This document shows, piece by piece, positions 8,499 to 16,201 of a DNA stretch of 44,410 nt (its first letter is position 1; every line of letters starts with the position of its first letter). A model generated the notes under the pieces. That model saw nothing but the letters and a program-made list of their open reading frames with translations. It searched no databases and was not told the origin of the DNA. The DNA is from JAQVEM01 sp964616545 (lineage in GTDB: Bacteria; Actinomycetota; Humimicrobiia; Humimicrobiales; Humimicrobiaceae). The DNA lies in NCBI GenBank assembly GCA_964616545.1, contig CAZTUA010000040.1, positions 1 through 44,410 on the forward strand, written 5' to 3'. Made by a program: the position numbers and the translations under genes.

Positions 8499-8666
8499 GT
8501 CTTGGAACAGGAGGCAACTTTCAGAAATAACTGAGGTTGATATTCGAAAGGATAGAAGCGTTAGGTTGATGTTTTGAAAAGTCCCTGAGAAAAGTTCTAA
8601 GATGTACCCCGAGATGTTGAGTAGTCTAACGCGCTAGCTATGACGAAAGATAACTCGGGGTTTTTT
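8499..8666 (+). ncRNA. Stand-alone structured small RNA of about 165 nt, family not recognised
   Basis: The transcript is inferred from a strong promoter upstream (8464-8492) and an intrinsic-terminator-like end (8654-8666). Local hairpins are visible: a 5' hairpin over 8495-8519 (AGTTGTC against GGCAACT), TTTCAG/CTGAGG at 8519-8536 with a six-base loop, and TATTC-GAAA-GGATA at 8541-8554 with a GNRA tetraloop. Two longer helices cross: GCGTTAG (8558-8564) with CTAACGC (8626-8632), and ACCCCGAG (8606-8613) with CTCGGGGT (8654-8661). The strands interdigitate, giving pseudoknot topology. An 8-base repeat AGGTTGAT occurs at 8534 and 8563. There is no good reading frame and no downstream plus-strand gene, so a cis riboswitch is unlikely. 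I cannot match it to tmRNA, RNase P, SRP RNA or 6S RNA. Confidence 0.72.
8606..8666 (+). terminator. Intrinsic terminator-like 3' end of the small RNA
   Basis: ACCCCGAG at 8606-8613 pairs with CTCGGGGT at 8654-8661, and T continues through 8666. The GC-rich stem followed by T residues is terminator-like on the plus strand. On the minus strand the stem is followed by TACATC, not a T-run, so it does not serve the upstream minus-strand gene. The loop is unusually long (40 bases) and contains one strand of the crossing helix, so termination may depend on how the RNA folds. Confidence 0.6.
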
Positions 8667-8728
8667 ATTACCTGCAAAAAAATATTTTTTGAAGATTGAT
8701 ATCTGCTTTTTTTATAAAATTCTTAATG

Positions 8729-9466
8729 TTATTTTCCGGGTAAATATTTTTTTGGTTTTAACAAAAAGATTATAGCTATACTTACAAGCGCAAAGACAAA
8801 TACCAGAATTTCGGTTATTAAAACACCGGATTTAAAATTAACATATACAGCAACAAAATCTATTAGCGCGTGATATATTACTGCAATTATTATGAAATAG
8901 TATTTTCTCTTTATAAATGCCTGGACTACAAGAATCGAAAGAGAAATTTGAATTATAATAGCAAAAATCCTTTCCATTGCGCCTACCATCGGAAGGTACC
9001 ATGCCATGTTTTCAAATTGTTCTAACACATCGGCCGGCAGGATATGGGGAAAAAATTTAAAAATCAGAAAGTTAGATAGAACCGTTACCCCTACAAAAAT
9101 AATAGATTCGCCACCGCCTCCGTGTCCTATTCCATACATCAGACCTTTTTCATAACTCCTCTGTTTTATTATTGCTCCAAATGCAAGAACCCTCGCACCT
9201 TCTTCAAACACTCCAGCAGTAACAGACGCAAATAGAAACACCGCTATATAGGCAGTTTCTCCTCTCAGATTTAAAAAAATAATTGAATTTATGTAGTTGT
9301 TTAATGGAATTCTTACAAGGGATACAAGAAACAGTGCCATTCCCAGAAAGAATATTGACCATGAAACTCTGTATTTTTTCCAGAAATATACTGCCAGAAG
9401 GACTGGCAGTCCTATCTCTATTATAATTGCAACAATATATGATATATTTGTGAGGGTATTATTCAA
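8729..9466 (-). CDS. YhfC-family (DUF2324) intramembrane metalloprotease-like protein
   Basis: The 245-residue polytopic membrane protein has about seven hydrophobic segments. Motifs sit inside the membrane in the manner of the CPBP/PrsW/YhfC superfamily: FEEGAR (87-92) with a paired glutamate, GIGHGGGGE (112-120) with H115, an ERIFAI segment around 165, and YHALIDF near 200. These match the YhfC family of predicted glutamic or metal-dependent intramembrane proteases; substrates are unknown. It starts with TTG at 9466 with no clear ribosome site, 14 bases after the c-di-GMP protein gene, so it is probably co-transcribed and possibly coupled to it. No alternative ATG occurs before residue 43, which would lose the first membrane segment. 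Confidence 0.8.
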   Translation of the reverse strand: MNNTLTNISYIVAIIIEIGLPVLLAVYFWKKYRVSWSIFFLGMALFLVSLVRIPLNNYINSIIFLNLRGETAYIAVFLFASVTAGVFEEGARVLAFGAIIKQRSYEKGLMYGIGHGGGGESIIFVGVTVLSNFLIFKFFPHILPADVLEQFENMAWYLPMVGAMERIFAIIIQISLSILVVQAFIKRKYYFIIIAVIYHALIDFVAVYVNFKSGVLITEILVFVFALVSIAIIFLLKPKKYLPGK

Positions 9467-9480
9467 TCTGTGCTGCTGAT

Positions 9481-11421
9481 TTAAATATTTTTAACAATAT
9501 TAATAAAAATCTCCACCAGGCTCGGGTCAAACTGTGTGCCGCTGCACCTTTTTAACTCATTTACCGCTTCTTCTTTGCTTACCGCTTTTTTATAACATCT
9601 ATCATGTGTCATTACATCATATGCGTCTACTATTGATATTATTCGCGATGTCAGAGGGATTTCTTCCCCTTTTAGCCCACGGGGATAACCGGATCCGTCC
9701 CACCATTCATGATGTGATAATATACCTTCAGCTATTGGCTGTAGTTGAGGAGAAGAGCTGCATATATTGTAACCTACCTCCGGATGTCTCTTCATCATTT
9801 CCCATTCTTTTTCTGTTAGTTCCCCTTTCTTCATTAAAATCTCATTGGATATTACTACTTTACCTATATCATGCAGCGCTGCAAGCAGGGATAACTCATT
9901 TAATTTATTTTCCTTTAATCCAAGAGTATTGCCCAGTTTCAATGCCAGCTCTTTCATTCTGAAAGCATGTTCTTCAGTTTCCTGGCTTTTCTCCTGTAGT
10001 GTCTTCTCAAGCGACGAAATTATCGAACTCGAAATGCTCTGTCTTTCCAGTAATTTTCTCCTGTACATCCAGTCTTCTGCTTCTCTTACCACGCTTTCCA
10101 TATCCTGCCTGGTATTTTTTTTGGTAGAAGCGCCAAATGATATATTTATTGGCACCTTATGTCTTCTTGTCTTAAAACATGCAATTCTTATCCTGTTTAA
10201 TATTTCCTCCGCATCTTTGTCGGAGGTTTTGGGAAGTAATATTGAAAATTCATCTCCTCCCCATCTGGAAACTATATCTTCTTTTCTGCAGCATTTCTTT
10301 AAAATTTCCGCTATCTTTTTTAATAACCTGTCACCTTCTTTTGGTCCGAAAGCGTCATTTACTAGTTTTAATCCATTAATATCTCCCATTATAAAGCTGA
10401 GCGGAAGCTGCCTTTTAGTATCAAGCCTTTTTATTTCTTCTTCAAAATATGTTCTATTATATAATCCTGTTAGTTTATCCTTTAACGATAAATCCCTGAT
10501 TTCCTGGTCAGTTTTTTTTCGTTCCAGAACATTAACTACAATTTCCCCCAGTAGTTTCAGCAGTGTCATATCATTTACGGTCCATCTTCTTTTTTTCTTT
10601 ATAGATTCCAGACCAAGAAATCCTTTAAGAACTTTGCCGTAAATCATTGGTACAAGTAGTATTGTTTTTACTCCCTGTGGCCCGAGTATCTCTTTTTCTA
10701 CTTTTAATCTGGGAGTGGCCGCTTTTGAAATACTGGAAATATAGACTGGTTCAAAACTTTCAAGTTTTTTATACCATTTTAATTTATTTTTGGAAGGTAT
10801 GCCCTTTAGTTTATCTGCTTTAGGCTCAATACCCTTTTTATGCCATTCATAAGTCTTATCAGCTTCCCTGACTTTTTTATGAAGTCTGTAAATATAAATT
10901 CTGTCTACACCGGTAAATTCACCAATCTTTTTAAGAGTATTTCTTATTTCCCTGTCTATTTCATAAAGAGAGAGTTTTATAAAGTTTGTCGAAATTTTTG
11001 TTATAAGCTTTTCAAATTTTATCCTGTAATTTAATTTTTCATTTATTAACCTATTTTTTGTAATGTCACGAAGTACTATTATCTTGCCCTGGCTATTTTT
11101 TAGTTTGCTATTGACTATATTGTTAATGGCTATGTTAAATTCCTTTTTGTGTTTGTTTATTTTTAATATGATATCAGTATTAAAATCTGAATCCAGATAA
11201 TCTTTTTCGAAATAATCCTTATAATCCGGTAGTAAAACTTCTACCGGTTTTTCGATAAAATTATTACCGCTAACCATGAATAAACTCCTGGCTGATTGAT
11301 TTAGATATATTATTGCATCTTTATCGTCAAGGATAATAACGCTATCATCAATGCAGTCTGCAAAACTTTTTATAGCCGCCGTTTCTGTTTTAAACTTATC
11401 TGAATTCTTGTTATTATTCAT
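9481..11421 (-). CDS. PAS-GAF-GGDEF-HD-GYP cyclic-di-GMP signalling protein
   Basis: The 646-residue soluble protein has a PAS domain (about 15-125), a GAF domain (about 135-300), a diguanylate cyclase domain (about 310-455) and an HD-GYP phosphodiesterase domain (about 465-640). The cyclase motif is intact (GGDEF 388-392), and the inhibitory product site RxxD is present five residues earlier (R379-K-E-D382). The phosphodiesterase has HD at 517-518 (HDIGK), HHE at 570-572 and GYP at 578-580. Both making and breaking of c-di-GMP are therefore possible; the sensor domains presumably decide which. No membrane segment is seen. It leads a two-gene unit with the YhfC-type protease. In many bacteria c-di-GMP controls type IV pili, which this genome encodes; a link here is inference. 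Confidence 0.93.
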   Translation of the reverse strand: MNNNKNSDKFKTETAAIKSFADCIDDSVIILDDKDAIIYLNQSARSLFMVSGNNFIEKPVEVLLPDYKDYFEKDYLDSDFNTDIILKINKHKKEFNIAINNIVNSKLKNSQGKIIVLRDITKNRLINEKLNYRIKFEKLITKISTNFIKLSLYEIDREIRNTLKKIGEFTGVDRIYIYRLHKKVREADKTYEWHKKGIEPKADKLKGIPSKNKLKWYKKLESFEPVYISSISKAATPRLKVEKEILGPQGVKTILLVPMIYGKVLKGFLGLESIKKKRRWTVNDMTLLKLLGEIVVNVLERKKTDQEIRDLSLKDKLTGLYNRTYFEEEIKRLDTKRQLPLSFIMGDINGLKLVNDAFGPKEGDRLLKKIAEILKKCCRKEDIVSRWGGDEFSILLPKTSDKDAEEILNRIRIACFKTRRHKVPINISFGASTKKNTRQDMESVVREAEDWMYRRKLLERQSISSSIISSLEKTLQEKSQETEEHAFRMKELALKLGNTLGLKENKLNELSLLAALHDIGKVVISNEILMKKGELTEKEWEMMKRHPEVGYNICSSSPQLQPIAEGILSHHEWWDGSGYPRGLKGEEIPLTSRIISIVDAYDVMTHDRCYKKAVSKEEAVNELKRCSGTQFDPSLVEIFINIVKNI

Positions 11422-11743
11422 TTTATTTCTTATTTAACATAACATTTTCTGCGTTTTTTATTGTCATCACAAAAAACCTGACCAATACTGCAGATTTTAT
11501 TCCATATAATACTGCAAGCTTTCCTCTGTAATTATTACATATTCGCTACATAACTATGAATACATTTTTAATAAATTTTTTATACATTATTTAATTTATT
11601 GATATATGTTACCACAAGTTTAACTATTTTTACAAATATTTTAATAAAAATTATTTTAACTTTATTTTGCGTTAATAAGTTTATTATTAATTTAATTCTT
11701 TATTAAAAACTTTTTGGTTATCTTCTTGAGATATTTTCCGGTC
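11422..11743. other. 322-base gene-free region between transketolase and the c-di-GMP gene
   Basis: No credible reading frame or RNA fold is visible. The half nearest 11422 contains a possible minus-strand promoter (11503-11531) and two direct copies of TGCAGTATT (minus strand). The half nearest transketolase is very AT-rich, with long A/T tracts and no GC-rich terminator hairpin after the transketolase stop codon. Confidence 0.5.
11503..11531 (-). promoter_or_regulatory. Possible promoter of the c-di-GMP/YhfC gene pair with a repeated TGCAGTATT element
   Basis: On the minus strand TTACAG (11526-11531) and TATATG (11503-11508) are 17 bases apart, resembling weak -35 and -10 elements about 80 bases before the gene. 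TGCAGTATT occurs at 11508-11516, overlapping the spacer, and again at 11484-11492, 24 bases further on and near the expected start of transcription. This arrangement would suit a direct-repeat operator. The AT-rich setting makes chance matches easy. Confidence 0.33.
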
Positions 11744-13576
11744 TTATTTTAATATTTTTTTTACTTTTTCCACTATTGCTCCGCTTGAAATTTCTTCAAA
11801 ATCCAGCAATTCAAAGGGTTTTCCGCTCTTTGGCACTTTTCTTACAGCGAGATTATAAACCGGAATATTAAAATCAACAGCACTCTTAACAGCTTCACCA
11901 AGACCGCCTCCGGCGTAATGATCCTCGACTGTAATTATTGCCTCTGTCTCTTCCCGGGCCTTCTTTATGGTTTCTTTATCCAGTGGTTTAACGCTATAGA
12001 TATCAATAACTCTTATTGCGATTCCTTCTTTTTTTAATTCTTCATAAGCTTTTAATGCCTCGTGCAATGTTACGCCTGCTGCGCACACAGTCACTCTGTC
12101 ATTTTTACTTAATCTTATTGTTTTACTTCCGCCAATTTTGAATTTATCATCTTTATTGTAAATAATTGGAGTGTCCATCCTTGTTGTTCTTATATAGACA
12201 TTTCCCCGGTATCCGGCAGCTTCCTCTACCAATTTTTCTGTAGATATGCCATCTGAAGGATACAGGACGACGCAATCAGGCAGGGCTCTGAACATTGCGA
12301 TATCCTCAAGCCCCATTTGCGAAGCCCCGTCTTCCCCTATTGATACCCCACAATGTGAACCTGCAAATTTTATATTCGAGTCAGAGTATCTACTCATTCT
12401 TATCTGGTCATAGGCACGGGTTAAAAAAGCTGCAAATGTTGAAACAAATGGAATTTTCCCCCTTAGCGATAGACCTATCGCTGCCCCCACCATATTTTGT
12501 TCGGCAACATACATTTCAAAAAATCTGTCAGGGAACTTCTTTTTGAATATTTCTGAAAAAGTTGAATTGCTTACCTCAGCATCAAGTACCACTATACCGG
12601 GATATTTTTTAAAGATATTCACAAGACTTATGCCGTATGCTTTTCTTGTTGATATCTTATCATTCCCTGCATCAAAACTTTCGTATTTATCAATTTTCTC
12701 TTTATACGCTTCTGCAACATTTTCGGGCTCTGCAATACTACCTCTTATACTTCTGTTTATTTCCCCCATTTTTTCAATAACATCTTTAAATTGCTCTTCT
12801 GTTACGGCTTTTCCATGCCAGCCATCTTTATTCTCAAGGAAATCCACTCCTTTCCCCTTTACTGTTTTTGCTATTATCATCGAAGGCCTGCCCTTAACTC
12901 CAAGAGCATGTCTGTATGCCCGGTCAATTTCCTCATGGTTATGGCCGTCTATTGTTAAAGTTTCCCAGCCAAAAGAAGATATTCTTTTTTCATAACTATC
13001 TATATCCCAGCCGTATATTGTCTCTCCTCTCTGACCAAGCCTGTTAACATCAAGAATTCCTGTAAGGTTATCAAGTCTGTAATGTGATGCTATCTGTATC
13101 GCCTCCCACTGAGAACCTTCGGTCATTTCACTGTCTCCCAGAAGCACAAATGTCCTGTAAGGGAGCCTGTCCACATATTTTGCATTTAAGGCCATTCCCA
13201 ATCCTATGGAAAGCCCCTGGCCGAGTGAACCAGTGGCAGCTTCAGCATATGGAAAAACAGGCATTGGATGGCCTTCAAGCCTGCTGCCAAATTTTCTTAA
13301 TGTGAAAAGCTCTTTTTCTTCAATCGCGCCTGCTGCAGCCCATAATGAATACAGAAGAGGCGAAGCATGGCCCTTTGAAAATATCAGTCTATCATTATTT
13401 ATATAATTGATATCATTTACCCTGAACTTAAAAAATCCTCCAAAAAACAGTGCTGACATAAGATCTACAGCAGATAGCGAAGAAGAAGGGTGACCGGAAC
13501 CCGCCTCTGTGGTTGAGGCCAGTATATAGTACCTGATGAGTTTAGACAGATTTTCTATAGTTATTTTATTATTCAT
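11744..13576 (-). CDS. tkt: Transketolase (single chain)
   Basis: Transketolase moves two-carbon units between sugar phosphates with thiamine diphosphate, linking the pentose phosphate pathway to glycolysis and to erythrose 4-phosphate for the shikimate pathway. At 610 residues it is shorter than the 660-residue E. coli type and close to the short clade that includes animal enzymes. Seen are GSGHPSS (26-32) with H29, GDSEMTEGSQW (147-157, the ThDP/metal motif GDxx plus acidic residues) and an EQNMVGAAIG segment with the catalytic glutamate of the pyrimidine domain. I start at ATG 13576 because GGAGG lies five bases upstream; the longer in-frame extension would run through that ribosome site. 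It is probably monocistronic. Confidence 0.94.
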   Translation of the reverse strand: MNNKITIENLSKLIRYYILASTTEAGSGHPSSSLSAVDLMSALFFGGFFKFRVNDINYINNDRLIFSKGHASPLLYSLWAAAGAIEEKELFTLRKFGSRLEGHPMPVFPYAEAATGSLGQGLSIGLGMALNAKYVDRLPYRTFVLLGDSEMTEGSQWEAIQIASHYRLDNLTGILDVNRLGQRGETIYGWDIDSYEKRISSFGWETLTIDGHNHEEIDRAYRHALGVKGRPSMIIAKTVKGKGVDFLENKDGWHGKAVTEEQFKDVIEKMGEINRSIRGSIAEPENVAEAYKEKIDKYESFDAGNDKISTRKAYGISLVNIFKKYPGIVVLDAEVSNSTFSEIFKKKFPDRFFEMYVAEQNMVGAAIGLSLRGKIPFVSTFAAFLTRAYDQIRMSRYSDSNIKFAGSHCGVSIGEDGASQMGLEDIAMFRALPDCVVLYPSDGISTEKLVEEAAGYRGNVYIRTTRMDTPIIYNKDDKFKIGGSKTIRLSKNDRVTVCAAGVTLHEALKAYEELKKEGIAIRVIDIYSVKPLDKETIKKAREETEAIITVEDHYAGGGLGEAVKSAVDFNIPVYNLAVRKVPKSGKPFELLDFEEISSGAIVEKVKKILK

Positions 13577-13696
13577 AATAATCCTCCGTTTCAATTTATA
13601 TATTTATAATACCTGACTTATCCGAAATAATTTAAACACATGCTGGATAATTGACCTGATTTATAGCTCCATACTTTTTTTATTTTAATAATATTC

Positions 13697-15085
13697 TTAA
13701 CCCGGCTCTACATGTATCAAAACTTCATTAACATTTTTAAATTTTCTCTTTATTTCATTTTCCAGCCTGGTTACTATCGCATGAGCCTTTTTAATATCAA
13801 TATTTTGCTGCAATCTGCAGTGGAATGCAATGTTCCGCAAACCTCCTTTCTCCAGTATGGTAAAATTATGGCACGTTTCGGGGTCTGTATATAATGAAAC
13901 TTCTTTCCTTATATCTGATATAAGGTTATATGAATCCCTGGTTATATCATTCCAGTCTTCACCATCCCTGAAATCTTCAATATGGATATATACACTCCTT
14001 ATGTTTTTAACTTTTTCTTTGATTTTTTCTTCAATTATTTTTGTCATTTTTTCAGCTTCGTTTAATTTTATATTTTTTTCCATTTCAACATTAATTGAGA
14101 TATCTATTCTGCTGTCAATATTATATATAAATACATCATGGGTATCTTTCACATAAGGCAGACTCATTACAATCTCTTTTATGTATATTTCTGTACTGCT
14201 TCTCGATGGCAGATATTTAGTTTCCAGAATTATTTCCGAATCCGGCATAATCTCAGATATTCCTTTTTTTATTTTATCCTTTATTTCCTCGACACATGAC
14301 AGGTATAATATATCTTCAAGACATATTTTTATATTTATAAACCTGATATTCCCAACTTCATGTATTTTTAATTTATCTACTGATTTTATTTCCGGAATAT
14401 TATTTAGAATGCCGTTGACCTTTTCGGTCACTTCTTCCGGGATATAGTCCAGTAAATTTCTTACTACCCTGAATAACAACTTTAAACTGAATGTTAATAC
14501 AATTAAAGATATTAAAATAGATGCTATGGGGTCTGCAATCATAAAGCCGGCTCCTGCAAGAAACAACCCTGCAATTACTACGGCAGAACCAAAAATATCG
14601 GCCGAATAATTCAAGAATTCTGCTTTTAATGCGTAAGAATCGTATTTTTTTGCAGCTCTGCCTATATAATAAACTCTTATTATGTTTACAATTATGGAAA
14701 ATATCAGTATTAAAAATACATAAATATTTAAATTTAAAATAAAATCTTTATAAATAATTCTCCTTACGGAGACATATATTATATATATACACAGAAGGGA
14801 TATTATTATAACTTCAATAAACGCAGATAAATTTTCGTATTTTCCATGCCCGTATGTATGGTCTCTGTCGGGGGGTCTGGCTGCAATTCTTACTGACAGG
14901 AACGCTATAAGAACGGTAACAAGATCGAGCCCATTGTTTAAAGCTTCCGAGAAAACACTTATACTATTTGTATAATATGCAACCCCGACTTTTATTATAA
15001 CCAGGAGAATTGACACAAGCAGAGAATAAAAGGTAATTTTTCTTTTATCCAGTCCCTTTACCTCTGTTGAATGGTCCTTATTCAT
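13697..15085 (-). CDS. Cation diffusion facilitator with three tandem cytoplasmic domains
   Basis: This is a CDF-family metal efflux antiporter of 462 residues. The membrane part (about 18-210) has six hydrophobic segments and the conserved DHTYGHGKYENLSA loop. The transport-site positions read N50-x3-D54 in TM2 and N159-x3-D163 in TM5, unlike the H/D-D pairs of zinc transporters; asparagine occurs in some manganese transporters, so Mn or Fe are guesses. After it come three consecutive segments of about 75-80 residues (about 213-292, 297-372, 378-461), each with the beta-alpha-beta look of the CDF C-terminal dimerisation domain and two ending in the same way (VYIHIED, VLIHVEP). Most CDF proteins have only one. 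It is transcribed divergently from the ATP-grasp gene. Confidence 0.9.
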   Translation of the reverse strand: MNKDHSTEVKGLDKRKITFYSLLVSILLVIIKVGVAYYTNSISVFSEALNNGLDLVTVLIAFLSVRIAARPPDRDHTYGHGKYENLSAFIEVIIISLLCIYIIYVSVRRIIYKDFILNLNIYVFLILIFSIIVNIIRVYYIGRAAKKYDSYALKAEFLNYSADIFGSAVVIAGLFLAGAGFMIADPIASILISLIVLTFSLKLLFRVVRNLLDYIPEEVTEKVNGILNNIPEIKSVDKLKIHEVGNIRFINIKICLEDILYLSCVEEIKDKIKKGISEIMPDSEIILETKYLPSRSSTEIYIKEIVMSLPYVKDTHDVFIYNIDSRIDISINVEMEKNIKLNEAEKMTKIIEEKIKEKVKNIRSVYIHIEDFRDGEDWNDITRDSYNLISDIRKEVSLYTDPETCHNFTILEKGGLRNIAFHCRLQQNIDIKKAHAIVTRLENEIKRKFKNVNEVLIHVEPG

Positions 15086-15188
15086 AAAATAAAAATTAAA
15101 TTATTTTTACGAATGCTTTTTATTTAATTAACCGCTACACTTATTCTAACTTGATTAATTTTATTATAAAATAACTCTATTTGTAAGT

Positions 15189-15200
15189 GATAATGATACT
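15189..15200 (+). promoter_or_regulatory. Possible Fur-like half box between the divergent transporter and ligase genes
   Basis: GATAATGATACT lies in the 148-base divergent intergenic region. It matches the first ten bases of the classical Fur box (repeats of GATAAT), but the second half is poor. Its place upstream of a metal efflux gene is suggestive, but in such AT-rich DNA this may be chance. No convincing -35/-10 pair was found for either gene. Confidence 0.2.
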
Positions 15201-15233
15201 ATATTTATTATTTCGCTATATCAAAATTAAGTT

Positions 15234-16148
15234 ATGAAAAAAAATAAAATCTGGATACTGGAGAAAAAAGCTGATTTCAATTCTTTTACAGAAAAGAGGC
15301 TTTTCCAAATTGCAGGTAAAATGAATATTGAATTAAAATTTGTCTCACCTGAAGAAATCAGCTTAATTGTTAATAATAAAAATAAAAGAAGTATTATATA
15401 TAATGGTGATACCGTAGATTTACCTGACTGTGCTATCGCAAGAACAGATATTGACACTTATCATTCCCTTGCAGTTATACGTCAGCTTGAAAGACTGGGA
15501 GTACCTGTTTTAAATTCAAGTCAAAGCATTGAAATATCAAAGGACAAATTATCTACTATCCAGCTGCTTTCAGCAAATAATATTCCTGTCCCAAAAACTA
15601 TTCTTGCAAGATTTCCATTCAGTATTTCGCTGGCAGAAAAGGAACTATCCTATCCGATTGTTGTTAAAACAGTTATGGGTTCCAGCGGCAGGGGGGTTTT
15701 TCTTGTAGAAAATAGAAATAAATTGAACGATATTGTAAATCTTATCGAAATTTCAAAGGACCCGAAAACAAATTTGATTCTCCAGGAATTTATCGGCACA
15801 AGCAATGGTAAAGATATAAGAGTTGTTACTATTGGCGGGAAAGCGGCAGGCGCAGTACTCAGAAAGGCAGTAAATGGCAGCTTTAAGGCAAATTATACAG
15901 CCGGAGGCCGTGTAGTCCCCTATGCAATAAATTCAACAATTGAGTACCTTGCTGTAAAATCGGCAGAAATAGCCGGGCTTGAGATAGCAGGTGTCGATAT
16001 TTTATTTGATAAAGATAACTACAGAGTCTGTGAGTTAAATTCATATCCCGGATTTGAGGGTTTTGAAACGGCAACAGGCATAGATGTGACAGAAAAAATT
16101 TTCCAGTATATATTGAGGCGCCCCGGAAATTCATCCATTAATATTTAA
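15234..16148 (+). CDS. RimK-like ATP-grasp ligase
   Basis: This is the only protein gene on the plus strand. The 304-residue protein has the ATP-grasp fold: an N-terminal domain (1-95), the ATP lysine K145 with glycine-rich GSSGRG (149-154), GKDIRVV (192-198), and metal ligands D255, E267 and N269 (ELNSYPGFEGFE). These motifs match RimK-type ligases, which add glutamate or other amino acids to a carboxylate: ribosomal protein S6, tetrahydromethanopterin or F420 (CofF), LysW (LysX/ArgX). The substrate cannot be told from the sequence; no rpsF or lysW lies nearby. It diverges from the CDF gene and converges with the lipoprotein gene. Confidence 0.85.
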   Translation: MKKNKIWILEKKADFNSFTEKRLFQIAGKMNIELKFVSPEEISLIVNNKNKRSIIYNGDTVDLPDCAIARTDIDTYHSLAVIRQLERLGVPVLNSSQSIEISKDKLSTIQLLSANNIPVPKTILARFPFSISLAEKELSYPIVVKTVMGSSGRGVFLVENRNKLNDIVNLIEISKDPKTNLILQEFIGTSNGKDIRVVTIGGKAAGAVLRKAVNGSFKANYTAGGRVVPYAINSTIEYLAVKSAEIAGLEIAGVDILFDKDNYRVCELNSYPGFEGFETATGIDVTEKIFQYILRRPGNSSINI

Positions 16149-16178
16149 AAACATTATTATTTTAAAATTATTTCAATA

Positions 16179-16196
16179 AAGATTATAGAAAATCTT
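16179..16196. terminator. Weak bidirectional hairpin between convergent genes
   Basis: AAGATT (16179-16184) and AATCTT (16191-16196) form a short inverted repeat with a six-base loop in the 53 bases between the convergent ATP-grasp and lipoprotein genes. It is A/T-only apart from one pair, and no long T-run follows, so it would be a poor terminator. It is listed because of its place. Confidence 0.25.
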
Positions 16197-16201
16197 CTTA
16201 T

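Noticed and set aside
8606..8661. Terminator for the YhfC gene on the minus strand
   Set aside because: After the stem the minus strand reads TACATC without a T-run, so it fits only the plus strand.
8499..8666. 6S RNA (ssrS) for the stand-alone RNA
   Set aside because: The segment GTCCCTGAG recalls part of 6S RNA, but the 5' and 3' ends do not pair; the 3' end pairs with the middle, so the closing stem of 6S is absent.
8499..8666. Riboswitch controlling a nearby gene
   Set aside because: It is on the plus strand while the genes on both sides are on the minus strand; no plus-strand gene follows the terminator.
9845..10642. Plus-strand reading frame of 265 residues opposite the c-di-GMP gene
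   Set aside because: It is a shadow of the GGDEF-HD-GYP gene, with no motif and a composition typical of antisense AT-rich coding DNA.
9481..11421. Degenerate GGDEF or HD-GYP domain
   Set aside because: The cyclase motif, the I-site and the HD, HHE and GYP motifs are all intact.
13577..13594. Six extra residues at the transketolase start
   Set aside because: The extension would run through GGAGG, which is the ribosome site for the ATG at 13576.
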